The notes beneath the pieces were generated by a model, which saw nothing but the letters and a program-made list of their open reading frames with translations, was not told the DNA's origin and ran no database searches. From NCBI GenBank assembly GCA_031278795.1, contig JAITJT010000286.1, positions 1 through 15,076 of the forward strand: DNA of 15,076 nucleotides. Reading direction: 5' to 3'. Of this stretch, positions 6,559 through 13,535 are shown piece after piece; within the stretch, counting starts at the first letter, position 1; every line of letters begins with the position of its first letter. A program made the translations under genes and the position numbers. This DNA comes from Deltaproteobacteria bacterium. Lineage in GTDB: Bacteria; Desulfobacterota; Desulfarculia; Adiutricales; Adiutricaceae.

Positions 6559-6834
6559 CTACTTCTTCTTTTGCTTCTGCTGACCAACGCGAACCTTGGC
6601 ATCCGCGCCCTTGGTGTCGGACTTGATGTGGGTGGCCATGCTGCAGTCGCCTCTGCGCCATTTGGTGGCGGGATCCGGAAACACCGCACAGTATTTTGTC
6701 TCGCCCACGGTCAAGATTCTCTCGCAAGACTCGCACTTGGCGTCAATGGGACGGCAGGAACCACCCAGGAAAGAACAGCCCTTTTTGGCCATGAAAGAAC
6801 ACTCAACGCCATTTTTGATAGTTGCGCACTGCAT
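6559..6834 (-). CDS. PxxKW family cysteine-rich protein
   Basis: 91 residues. The ATG follows GAGGTGA at a good distance. Eight cysteines (3, 12, 20, 27, 34, 37, 49, 64) and the motif PATKWRRGDCSMA (55-67) identify the small PxxKW family, which I associate mostly with deltaproteobacteria. The pair C34-x2-C37 and the cysteine spread suggest a metal site or iron-sulfur cluster; this is not established. The C-terminal 15 residues are very basic (QQKQKKK). No signal peptide, so cytoplasmic. It is a single-gene transcript: own sigma-70 promoter (6912-6939), own terminator. A hairpin sits at the expected 5' end of its mRNA. Function of the family is not known to me. Confidence 0.85.
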   Translation of the reverse strand: MQCATIKNGVECSFMAKKGCSFLGGSCRPIDAKCESCERILTVGETKYCAVFPDPATKWRRGDCSMATHIKSDTKGADAKVRVGQQKQKKK

Positions 6835-6877
6835 ATTGTCACCTCACATGTGAAAATCGTTTGATAATGAGACAAAT

Positions 6878-6902
6878 GGACTCTGAGCTTGTCTCAGAGT
6901 CC
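6878..6902 (-). promoter_or_regulatory. Hairpin at the 5' end of the PxxKW mRNA
   Basis: GGACTCTGAG (6878-6887) and CTCAGAGTCC (6893-6902) form a perfect 10-bp stem with a 5-base loop. The predicted transcription start lies only 2-4 bases upstream (near 6905), so the transcript would begin with this stem-loop. Such 5' hairpins can protect mRNA from decay; the same DNA could instead be an operator. No T-run follows, so it is not a terminator. Confidence 0.65.
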
Positions 6903-6911
6903 AAGTTGCGG

Positions 6912-6939
6912 ATTATACTTTAATGAAATGAAAAGTCAA
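6912..6939 (-). promoter_or_regulatory. Sigma-70 promoter of the PxxKW gene
   Basis: On the minus strand: TTGACT (6934-6939), a 16-base spacer, then a perfect TATAAT (6912-6917). This is the best promoter match in the window. Start of transcription is expected near 6905, about 70 bases before the ATG. Confidence 0.75.
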
Positions 6940-7144
6940 GCGCTTTCAGTGTTAAATTTTAAAAATTTTTGGCCTTTTCAATGGATTTTTTCAGCATATT
7001 TGATAATATAATTGTATATATAGTTCTTATAGCTAATTGTTTTGTATAATTTATAGATAGCTATGCGATCTGTAGGTTTTATCTGTCAAAAAAAATTATT
7101 TTAAAATTTTTGCTTCATTTTTTTTCCACTTATCTGCCACAAAA

Positions 7145-7375
7145 TACCCCCATATTTAGCCTCTATTGCCCCAAGACTCACTATATTTAGAATTTTCTGC
7201 CCCAAAAATTCCCAAAAATCCCCAGAAAACCCATGGTGAGCCTCCATGCGCCCCAAAATTCACCATATTTAGCCACTATCAGCCCCAAGACTCCCCATAT
7301 TTAGCCTCCAAGCGCCCCAAAAATCCCCACAAAGGCCTCTTTCTCAATGGCCTCCATCTTATTTAGCCTTTAACC
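7145..7375. repeat. Degenerate ~32-bp tandem repeat
   Basis: Units begin with CCCCAA and carry CATATTTAGCC near the middle. Clear units start near 7169, 7252 and 7284 (31, 32 and 32 bases), with a partial unit at 7146-7168 and altered, longer units at about 7200-7251 and 7316-7375. There are no unique spacers, so it is not a CRISPR array. No ORF in it has a ribosome site. Confidence 0.7.
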
Positions 7376-7577
7376 GCCCACTATCTTGGCGGGTCTTAGA
7401 AAAGCGCCCTCGCGAGCCTTGATAATTTGGGGCCCGCGGGCGCCATTTAGCAAGGGGTTCGCGGGTGTTCGCGGGGAAAAATCTCCCCTTCAAAAGTTGG
7501 CAGATCTTTTGCAGTACAAAAGACAGAGTCAGCCCCCCGGGGATGGTGCCTCGGGTAAGATTTATAGGAGATTCCTC

Positions 7578-8225
7578 ATGGACCGAGAGATTAGCGACAC
7601 GGGCGTATACCAGGATCTAAGCCATTATGAGACAGTGGCCCGCATTATGGCCATGGAGCTTTCATCTTTTGAACTGGTCTCAGACCCCCTGGATGTGGCC
7701 GAGACCTTAGAAGAGTTGACTGAAGAGATGGAGGACATGCCCGATGTCATTAGCTCTTGCCGTATGGCGGCGGAGACCTTCCGGGAGCTAGAGGGCGCCT
7801 TGGACCGCATGTATTCACTCGCGGACAGGGCTGTGGAGGCCGGTGAGGAGAATCCCGTTCTCTTAGAGACCCTGGATAGGCAGTTCGCCGGCTACGCCGA
7901 GATAGTGGCCCGCCTGGCGGGCGCTGATGATTTCGAAGGCCCGGTTCTAAGCCTAAGTAGCGTGGAGGAGGCCAAAGTGACCAGGATAATACTTGGTTGC
8001 CTTTCCCAGAGCCGGCACAACTTTGCCGTGCGCATTGAGGAGCAGCGCCGCCGGATAAACACCGCCATGGATGACGCCTTGAACCTACTCACTAGATTGC
8101 TAGAAGACGGAGAAGAGATTTCCCACGAGACCCGGGAAGGCCTCTCCGCCCTTCTTACCAAACTGAGGTCCCTTGATCCCTCAAGCCCCATGCCCATGTC
8201 CAAAAGCATCTACACCCTGCACTAA
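7578..8225 (+). CDS. Orphan protein with flagellin-like helical region
   Basis: 215 residues from the ATG at 7578, chosen for AGGAG seven bases upstream; the frame is open further up (from 7386) but without a ribosome site. The protein is almost wholly helical and acidic. Residues about 61-126 recall the D1 helical hairpin of flagellins: EGALDRMYSLADRAVEAG, then LLETLDRQFAGYAEIVARLAGADDFEGPVL, matching the flagellin pattern L-x-RM-x2-LA...F-x5-EI-x-R-x-A-x4-F-x-G. The usual flagellin N-terminus and C-terminus are not recognisable and the protein is short. It could be a divergent flagellin/FlgL-like protein, a domesticated derivative, or an unrelated helical protein. No motility gene is nearby. 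It ends at a bidirectional terminator. Gene reality is firm; the family link is tentative. Confidence 0.72.
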   Translation: MDREISDTGVYQDLSHYETVARIMAMELSSFELVSDPLDVAETLEELTEEMEDMPDVISSCRMAAETFRELEGALDRMYSLADRAVEAGEENPVLLETLDRQFAGYAEIVARLAGADDFEGPVLSLSSVEEAKVTRIILGCLSQSRHNFAVRIEEQRRRINTAMDDALNLLTRLLEDGEEISHETREGLSALLTKLRSLDPSSPMPMSKSIYTLH

Positions 8226-8232
8226 AAAAGAA

Positions 8233-8291
8233 AAAGCCAAAACGAAAAAAAATAGCCCCTGGGTATTTCCCGGGGGCTTTTTTCTTTGGCT
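8233..8291. terminator. Bidirectional intrinsic terminator
   Basis: AGCCCCTGGG (8254-8263) pairs with CCCGGGGGCT (8269-8278) with one U-G pair and a 5-base loop. T6 follows on the plus strand, and on the minus strand the stem is followed by ATTTTTTTTCG. An outer pair AGCCAAA/TTTGGCT (8235-8241 and 8285-8291) encloses it. It closes both the flagellin-like gene and the importer operon. Confidence 0.9.
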
Positions 8292-8320
8292 CTATGAGTG
8301 AGTGGTAAATTTGTCCCACT

Positions 8321-8935
8321 TCAAGGGATATTTACTGGACTCTCCTCAATCTTTATGACCCGGAGGCGCTCTCCGCATTCCTCCAATAGCTCGGGGTTCA
8401 CAAAGTGACCGGCGATTATTACGCACATGGACTTTAAGGCCAGTTCATTAAATATCTCAGAGACCCGGGAGTGCCAGTAGCGATCCAGAAAGGCGAAGGG
8501 CTCATCGAGTACCACTATGGGCCGCTCCAGGATGAAGGTTCTGGCAAGAGAGAGCCTGCGGCGCATGCCTCCGCTCATCTCCGGAGGCCTGGTGGCCTTC
8601 TCCAGATGGAACCTCTCAAGCCAAAAAGAGGTCTTCTCCTCTATAAGCTCTTTCGACCAGGTTCTGGGGAGAATGTATCTGAGGTTCCTCTCGGCCGAGA
8701 GCCAGGGGATGAGGGCGTTGTCTTGGAACATGAAGCTCACCTCGCCTTCGCGGATGACCTTTCCGGAACTCTCTTCCTGGATGCCCACCAGGATCTCCAG
8801 AAGGGTGCTCTTCCCGTAACCCGAGGGCCCGATAAGGCACAGTACCTCACCTCCCAAGACAGTGAGGCTGCAGGATTTTAGAACTTCGCGGCCTTTGAAG
8901 GTCTTTTTGATGTTTTCCGCCCTTAGCCACTCCAT
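8321..8935 (-). CDS. ABC transporter ATPase, NitT/TauT/SsuB type
   Basis: 204 residues. All nucleotide-binding motifs are present: aromatic A-loop F13, Walker A GPSGYGKST (36-44), Q-loop Q71 in MFQDNALIPW, signature MSGGMRRRLSLAR (120-132), Walker B VVLDEP (141-146), D-loop ending D151, and H-loop H167 in AGHFVN. The FMFQD-x-LIPW segment and SGGM-x-RR match ATPases of nitrate/sulfonate/taurine importers. It is shorter than typical SsuB/TauB (about 250), lacking the C-terminal extension. Walker A has Tyr where Cys or Ser is usual. It starts one base after the permease stop, so translation is coupled. It would power the permease from the cytoplasmic side. Substrate cannot be told from the ATPase. 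Confidence 0.92.
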   Translation of the reverse strand: MEWLRAENIKKTFKGREVLKSCSLTVLGGEVLCLIGPSGYGKSTLLEILVGIQEESSGKVIREGEVSFMFQDNALIPWLSAERNLRYILPRTWSKELIEEKTSFWLERFHLEKATRPPEMSGGMRRRLSLARTFILERPIVVLDEPFAFLDRYWHSRVSEIFNELALKSMCVIIAGHFVNPELLEECGERLRVIKIEESPVNIP

Positions 8936-8936
8936 A

Positions 8937-9695
8937 CTATTCCGCCCTTTTGGCCAAGCTGGCCGCCCGCTTCCTCAAGGGTGTGATTACCAAGGCCTCT
9001 AGGCTAAGTCCTAGAATGATTATGGAGAGCGCCCAGGCCTGTAGTTCATCGAAATTAAGCTTGTTGTAGCACCAGTAGATACGCGCCCCAGCCCCGTCGT
9101 GGCTCCCCATGAACTCGGCTACCGCCGCCGCCTTCCAGGCGGTGGAGAGCACCGTGGATAACCCGGCCAGGTAGAAGGGCAGTATGCCAGGGAGGTAAAA
9201 GTCCTTGAGCCTTCTTAGGAGAGGTACCTTATAGAGAGCGCTCATGGCGATTACCCTGGTGGAGAGGCCCATGGCGCCTTGGGCGGTGTTACTGAAGACA
9301 AAGGGAAGGGTGGTTAAAAAGACCGTGGCCACAGGCACCACCGAGCCGGTTCCGGCGAAGACCATGGCGATGGATATCCAGATAATGGGCGGGCAGGATT
9401 GAATCCCCGCTATGAGCGGGGCGGTGTACTCCAGAAGGAACTGCAGCCTACCGGCGGCTAAGCCCAAGAGCACCCCCAGGAGGTTAGCCAGGAGCACGCC
9501 GTAGAGTGCCCTCTTGACGGTGAGCCCCAGCTGGCTCACCAAGGTGCCGTCAGCTATTATGGAGCCCAAGCTCTTTAAGACCACCAGGGGATTGGGGGCC
9601 AGGGCCGGGCCGTATACCAAATTGGCGCACTCCACCACCCCGGCCCAGAGCAGGAAGGATACCAGATAGGGGAGTATGGCTTTGAGCACGCGCAA
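8937..9695 (-). CDS. ABC transporter permease, NitT/TauT/SsuC type
   Basis: 252 residues, about five or six membrane helices, typical of the SsuC/TauC permease length. The cytoplasmic coupling loop (EAA region) is at about 148-178, ending LPGILPFYLAGL, and is preceded by QGAMGLSTRVIAMSALY. The conserved-looking WKAAAVAEFMG (187-197) matches the WKxxVxAE-x-G segment of these permeases. The start codon is TTG at 9695, placed by AGGA six bases upstream; a GTG two codons later is the alternative. It sits between the binding-protein and ATPase genes, 79 bases after the first and one base before the second. It forms the inner-membrane channel of the importer, probably as a homodimer. Confidence 0.9.
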   Translation of the reverse strand: MRVLKAILPYLVSFLLWAGVVECANLVYGPALAPNPLVVLKSLGSIIADGTLVSQLGLTVKRALYGVLLANLLGVLLGLAAGRLQFLLEYTAPLIAGIQSCPPIIWISIAMVFAGTGSVVPVATVFLTTLPFVFSNTAQGAMGLSTRVIAMSALYKVPLLRRLKDFYLPGILPFYLAGLSTVLSTAWKAAAVAEFMGSHDGAGARIYWCYNKLNFDELQAWALSIIILGLSLEALVITPLRKRAASLAKRAE

Positions 9696-9774
9696 GCTGG
9701 TTCCTAACTTAGCTACAGAGATGCGGTAATTTTGCTTGTTTTATATTAAGAGAGTTAAGGGCAAAATATGGTTA

Positions 9775-10842
9775 TCAAAATATAAAATCCGAGGGAAAGC
9801 TAGAGATAAGATAGCCGTCCCGGCATAGATCGGATGCCGTGTGGCAGATGAAGCTGTCCACCTCCGGGGCCACGTCCTTGGCGCTTTCCACCATGATTAG
9901 ATCCCTTCCCAATGATTCCACCAGAACCTTCTCCCCTAAGGCGTCCCGGGTGCTTTTGGGAAGGAGGGCCACTATCTGGGTGGGGGTGAGGCCGTTTAGC
10001 TTTTTGCCGGCCGCCTTCAGGCGGTGGCCCAGCTCCCAGGTGAGCCTGGGATAGTCTTTGGCGAAGTTGCTGTTCACCGCAATCCCCGCGTGCGGCAGCC
10101 TGGCCTCGCCGCCACTAGCGAGCGCCAGCTCCTCTTCTAGGGATCCCACCACGGAGAGCGCTGGGTTTTTTAGGATGGCGCTCGTCACCATGGGCTCCGG
10201 AAGGAGGGCCGTGTGGATCTTGCCTGAGAGAAGTTCCAATACCAGCTGCTGGCCGCTGTAGCCCGCCACCTTGAAGGCGGGCCCACCGTTTTGTGCAATT
10301 AAGTTCAAAATACCTTCGGCCGGGCTATTTTGCGGGGCAGCAGGAAGCGGTATCTTGTTCTTGTTCATATAGGCCGCGAGCTCGCTAATGTCCTTGGGAA
10401 GCCTGGGGGCCTTTCCGGGGTCTAAGGGGAGTGGAGACGAGATGAAGTAAAACTTCTTCCAGGCGGTGACCGAAAGTAGCCTCACGGGAGCTCCCTTGGA
10501 TGCTGCCCTGGCGAAGGTCTCCAGATGCCCCACCCACACGTCACCTTTTCCGGCGAGGAGCAGCGCCCTCAAATCGTCTAGGTTCTTCCACTCGGTAAGC
10601 TCAGTCTGGGTGTGCGGCCAGCCGTCGCTTAGGGCCACTAGCAAAGGTAAGACGGCCGTGGTGGCTCCGGTGGCCGTGTAGATGGATACCTGCGGGGGCG
10701 TGGGAACGGGATCCGAGGGGTCAGTCTTCTGGTGCTGTGCGTAAAGTAGCGCTGGTGCTATCATCACAAAAAGCCATAGGAGAGCCGCCAAAAAAAATCC
10801 GCCCTTTGAATTTTTCCTCAGAGGTCTGTGTAGTTCTCGCAT
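9775..10842 (-). CDS. ABC transporter substrate-binding protein, NMT1/TauA-like
   Basis: 355 residues. Residues 1-35 are a long signal peptide (basic RPLRKNSKGG, core FFLAALLWLFVMIAPALL, cleavage after YA); no lipobox, so a soluble periplasmic protein. The mature part follows the periplasmic-binding fold of NitT/TauT systems: LRALLLAGKGDVWVGHLETFARAA (91-114) and the family hallmark TALLPEPMVTSAIL (211-224). The gene starts well, with AGGATAAGG before the ATG, and is first in the operon, which is the usual order here (binding protein, permease, ATPase). Substrates of this class include aliphatic sulfonates, taurine, nitrate and thiamine-precursor pyrimidines; nothing in the window decides between them. 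No riboswitch is recognised in the leader. Confidence 0.88.
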   Translation of the reverse strand: MRELHRPLRKNSKGGFFLAALLWLFVMIAPALLYAQHQKTDPSDPVPTPPQVSIYTATGATTAVLPLLVALSDGWPHTQTELTEWKNLDDLRALLLAGKGDVWVGHLETFARAASKGAPVRLLSVTAWKKFYFISSPLPLDPGKAPRLPKDISELAAYMNKNKIPLPAAPQNSPAEGILNLIAQNGGPAFKVAGYSGQQLVLELLSGKIHTALLPEPMVTSAILKNPALSVVGSLEEELALASGGEARLPHAGIAVNSNFAKDYPRLTWELGHRLKAAGKKLNGLTPTQIVALLPKSTRDALGEKVLVESLGRDLIMVESAKDVAPEVDSFICHTASDLCRDGYLISSFPSDFIF

Positions 10843-11317
10843 GCCTTATCCTTTCTGTGACAAATTTAAATACCAAAAAAAAGCTTACTGGCTATAGTAA
10901 TCGCGCTAAAATGGTACTTATTACCCTTTTTAGAACTAAAATCCTTCTATAAAAACCTTTTAAAAAAAGATGCAAAAAGAAATGATATCATAGTTAAGCG
11001 AAAATGATGATTAATCCTTAGTCAAAAAGCCAAATATCAGAAAAGCTAAATTACCAAAAGCTAAATATCCATAAGTCAAAAAACTAAAATCCAAAAAACA
11101 ATAAGCCTAAATATTTATAAGTCAAATAAGCATAAGCCAAGAAAGGTTGGGCTAAATGTTCTTTACAATTCCCAATATATCAGCTAAAATCTAAAAAAAA
11201 ATTGAAATGCTTATAGTTATTTACTTAGAAGCTAATACTTTGACATAACATTGCGATTCGAAATATCTCTAACTATATGAAATGTCTTTTTTTTCCACTC
11301 TTGGCTTTTTCTATTTC
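10843..11317. other. AT-rich gap between two minus-strand units
   Basis: It contains the upstream region of the importer operon at its left end, where no strong promoter can be named (a weak TTGCAT-like/TATAGA-like pair exists on the minus strand). The middle holds a degenerate ~14-bp repeat (11017-11160). No ORF with a ribosome site and no hairpin terminator for mutL are seen. Confidence 0.5.
11017..11160. repeat. Degenerate ~14-bp A-rich tandem repeat
   Basis: The core ATAAGYCAAATA or AAGCTAAATA recurs about every 14-15 bases: near 11026, 11042, 11056, 11071, 11101, 11117 and 11131. Copies differ at several bases. It is confined to the intergenic gap. Confidence 0.55.
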
Positions 11318-13261
11318 TTAGCTGCGGCCGAACTTCCTTTCCAGCTCCTTAAAGCTTATGGTGATTGATGACGGCCTCCCATGGGGGCAGTAGGCCCCCT
11401 CTTCGTTTTCCAGCATGTCCTCCAAAAGCCTCTCCATTTCCGTAATAGTTAGGCTGTGTCCGGCCTTTATGGCCGCCCTACAGGCGATGGAGTGGAGCCA
11501 AGACTCGGATATCTCCTTTAAGGCCCCGTCCATGCCGCCTCCGTCGTATTTTTTCAAAGACGACTTGGCCCCGTCTAAGATCTCCACCAAGGCCTCCCTT
11601 CCCTCCGGAAGCTCCAGTAGCGCGGGTATGCCCTTGAGGAGCCAGGTGGTCTCCCCGAAGGGCTCCAGGATGAAGCCGAGCTTCATGAGCTCCTTGGCTA
11701 GCCACTCGAGGGCCACCTTCTCGTGGAGGGAGAGCTCCATGGTCTCCGGAATCAACAGCTGCTTGGAGGGAAGGCCCTGGGCCTTTAGTTCTTTTTTGAG
11801 GTGGTTAAAGAGTATTCTCTCGTGGGCAGCGTGCTGATCGGTTATCACCAAGCCGTCCTCCCCCTGTGAGAGTATATAGGTTTTCCCCAGCTGGGCAAGG
11901 GGCCTGAGGGCGAAGCCCTCAAGCCCCAGGCCAGTCTCCAGGCCGCTTGTGCCCCCGCTGGCTATCCCTGGGGAATAATCCTTCTGGCCTTTCACGGTTG
12001 GCTCTTTTTCAAAGAGCGAGTCGTTTGGGAACTCCCTCTGTCCACCGCTCGTGATACTCACCCGAGGGGCCCTTCCCTGTAAGTACGGAAAGTCCTTCCT
12101 TAGGCCTTGGTAAAAGGCCCCGCTATCCCGGAGTTGGTTTTCCCAAGAGGGCGTAAGCTTGTCACTTGGGGCCCGGCCCTCATCATCTTCCGGAAGGTCG
12201 CTGGGGAGAGCGTCTCCTGTGGGGAGTGCATCAAGATCCACAAGGTTTCTCGAGGCAAATATCTGCCTGGATGATGAGCTAATGGCCTTGTTGACGGCTG
12301 TCTCCACCGCGCTAAAGACTGAGTAGCTGTTGCGGAAGCGCACCTCGGTCTTGGCTGGATGCACGTTCACGTCCACCTCCGTGGGGTCTATCTCCACAAA
12401 GACCAGCCCCAGGGGGTAGCGCCCGGGCTGGAGGGTGCGCCCGTAGCCCGAGGTGACGGCCTTGATTAGTAGCCTATCTTTGACCGGGCGGCCTAGAACG
12501 TAGATGTGGAGGGAGCTTGCCGTGCGCTCGGTGAGCCCGGGGCCTGAGAGGTAGGCCTTTATTTTAATGCCCCTCTCGGCGTGGGTGAAGGCCCGCATGT
12601 CGGTAAGGAAGTTTTGGCCTAGGATGCTGGAAAGCCTCGCGTTGAAGTCGTTTTTGGAGTCCACGTAGACCAGCTCCCTCCCGTCAGCTATTAGCTTAAG
12701 AGAGATATCCGGCCTTCCCAGGGCGTAGCGCTCGGCTATTTCCACCAGGTGCCCCTCCTCGGTCTTGGTGGTCTTCAGGAACTTACGCCTGGCGGGGACG
12801 TTGAAGAAGAGATCCTTCACCTCCACCATGGTGCCCCTGTTGAAGGGGGCTGGGTTTAGGGAGTAAACTTTTCCGCCTATCACGGTTATCTTGTGGCCGA
12901 ATCCCTTGTCGTCAGTGCTACTGGTAATGCTCATCCTACTAACCGAGCTAATGGAAGGGAGGGCCTCCCCCCTAAAACCCAAGGTGTGTATGTTCATGAG
13001 GTCGCTATCGGCGTTTAGCTTGCTGGTGGCGTGCCTCTCCAGGCACTCTGAGAGCTCCTCCTCGCTCATGCCGCAGCCGTCGTCGCTTATGCGTATGAGG
13101 GACTTCCCTCCGGCCTCGCATTCAATTGTTAGACGCGTGGCCCCGGAATCCAGGCTGTTCTCCAGGAGCTCCTTGAGGATGGAGGCGGGTCTCTCCACTA
13201 TCTCGCCCGCGGCTATCTGGTTTATGAGGTTCTCTGGAAGTACTTTTATGCGGCTGGCCAT
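11318..13261 (-). CDS. mutL: DNA mismatch repair protein MutL
   Basis: 647 residues, normal for MutL. The GHKL ATPase half is complete: AAGEIVERPASILKELLENSLDSG (17-40) with the catalytic Glu E31 and Mg-binding N35, DDGCGM (60-65), ERHATSK and LGFRGEAL (94-101), and NVHPAKTEVRF near 300. A variable linker spans about 335-460. The C-terminal dimer/nuclease half has DQHAAHER (475-482), ACRAA (593-597), CPHGRP (625-630) and the ending FGRS, so it is of the endonuclease-bearing class unlike E. coli MutL. The last Glu of DQHA-x2-E-x4-E is Asn (N486). MutL links MutS mismatch recognition to strand removal; in this class it nicks the strand itself. No mutS or miaA is in the window. The Shine-Dalgarno site is weak (GAGAG). 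Confidence 0.97.
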   Translation of the reverse strand: MASRIKVLPENLINQIAAGEIVERPASILKELLENSLDSGATRLTIECEAGGKSLIRISDDGCGMSEEELSECLERHATSKLNADSDLMNIHTLGFRGEALPSISSVSRMSITSSTDDKGFGHKITVIGGKVYSLNPAPFNRGTMVEVKDLFFNVPARRKFLKTTKTEEGHLVEIAERYALGRPDISLKLIADGRELVYVDSKNDFNARLSSILGQNFLTDMRAFTHAERGIKIKAYLSGPGLTERTASSLHIYVLGRPVKDRLLIKAVTSGYGRTLQPGRYPLGLVFVEIDPTEVDVNVHPAKTEVRFRNSYSVFSAVETAVNKAISSSSRQIFASRNLVDLDALPTGDALPSDLPEDDEGRAPSDKLTPSWENQLRDSGAFYQGLRKDFPYLQGRAPRVSITSGGQREFPNDSLFEKEPTVKGQKDYSPGIASGGTSGLETGLGLEGFALRPLAQLGKTYILSQGEDGLVITDQHAAHERILFNHLKKELKAQGLPSKQLLIPETMELSLHEKVALEWLAKELMKLGFILEPFGETTWLLKGIPALLELPEGREALVEILDGAKSSLKKYDGGGMDGALKEISESWLHSIACRAAIKAGHSLTITEMERLLEDMLENEEGAYCPHGRPSSITISFKELERKFGRS

Positions 13262-13290
13262 CTGGCGCTCTCTTTTTTGTTTAAGCTATA

Positions 13291-13425
13291 ATGTTACCGG
13301 CGGAACGGGCCTTTGGTTCTCTCCGGCCGGGGTCGCGGTCGCCGCTGGTGGTGCTGCTGGTGGCCGCGATGCCCTTTTTATGGGGCGATTTTAAAACTTG
13401 GTGTTTTGTTTCTAAAATTGTTTAA
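13291..13425 (+). other. GC-rich tract with a doubtful 44-codon ORF
   Basis: Within an otherwise AT-rich intergenic region, 13294-13380 is strikingly GC-rich. An ATG at 13291 opens 44 codons with one hydrophobic segment (PLVVLLVAAMPFLW), but there is no ribosome site and the ATG overlaps a TATAAT. More likely a gene remnant or transcribed leader than a real gene. Confidence 0.15.
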
Positions 13426-13433
13426 TTTTAGAA
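13410..13433. promoter_or_regulatory. 9-bp inverted repeat between divergent genes, possible operator
   Basis: TTCTAAAAT (13410-13418) and ATTTTAGAA (13425-13433) form a perfect inverted repeat with a 6-base spacer. It overlaps a candidate -10 for mutL on the minus strand (TAAAAT, 13425-13430, with TTGTAA at 13447-13452) and the -35 of a candidate plus-strand promoter (TTGTTT 13418-13423, TATAAT 13442-13447). Confidence 0.35.
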
Positions 13434-13485
13434 TACAAGTATATAATTACAATTATTGATTACATTTTAAAATTTTTTTGTTATT

Positions 13486-13514
13486 TTGCCCAATTTAATT
13501 TAAGAAACTATTGT
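13486..13514 (+). promoter_or_regulatory. Candidate promoter for the 103-residue protein / reductase operon
   Basis: TTGCCC (13486-13491), 17 bases, TATTGT (13509-13514). Both boxes match four of six consensus positions. A perfect TATAAT at 13442-13447 with a poor -35 is the alternative. Confidence 0.3.
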
Positions 13515-13535
13515 AACACATTACATAAGGAAAAA

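Larger units (their letters stand above)
6835..7577. other. Long gap with promoter, AT-rich tract and minisatellite
   Basis: In order: the leader and promoter of the PxxKW gene (6835-6939, minus strand); an AT-rich tract with no gene (6940-7144); the degenerate ~32-bp tandem repeat (7145-7375); and a GC-rich stretch (7376-7565) with palindromes such as CCGCC/GGCGG (7375-7393) and GCCCGCGGGC (7433-7442), which forms the upstream region of the flagellin-like gene. The GC-rich part is open in frame with that gene from 7386 but has no ribosome site. Confidence 0.5.

Noticed and set aside
7145..7375. CRISPR array
   Set aside because: Repeats are adjacent and degenerate, without unique spacers, and no cas genes are present.
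7386..7577. N-terminal extension of the flagellin-like protein
   Set aside because: Open in frame but begins at TTG without a ribosome site; an AGGAG-led ATG at 7578 is much better.
10843..10980. Riboswitch (for example TPP) before the importer operon
   Set aside because: None of the conserved core segments is found in this AT-rich leader.
11240..11268. TTGACA followed by ATATCT, plus-strand promoter-like pair
   Set aside because: It would fire into the 3' end of mutL with no plus-strand gene to express; poor -10.
12891..13394. Long plus-strand open frame antisense to mutL
   Set aside because: Overlaps the conserved ATPase-coding part of mutL; shadow frame.
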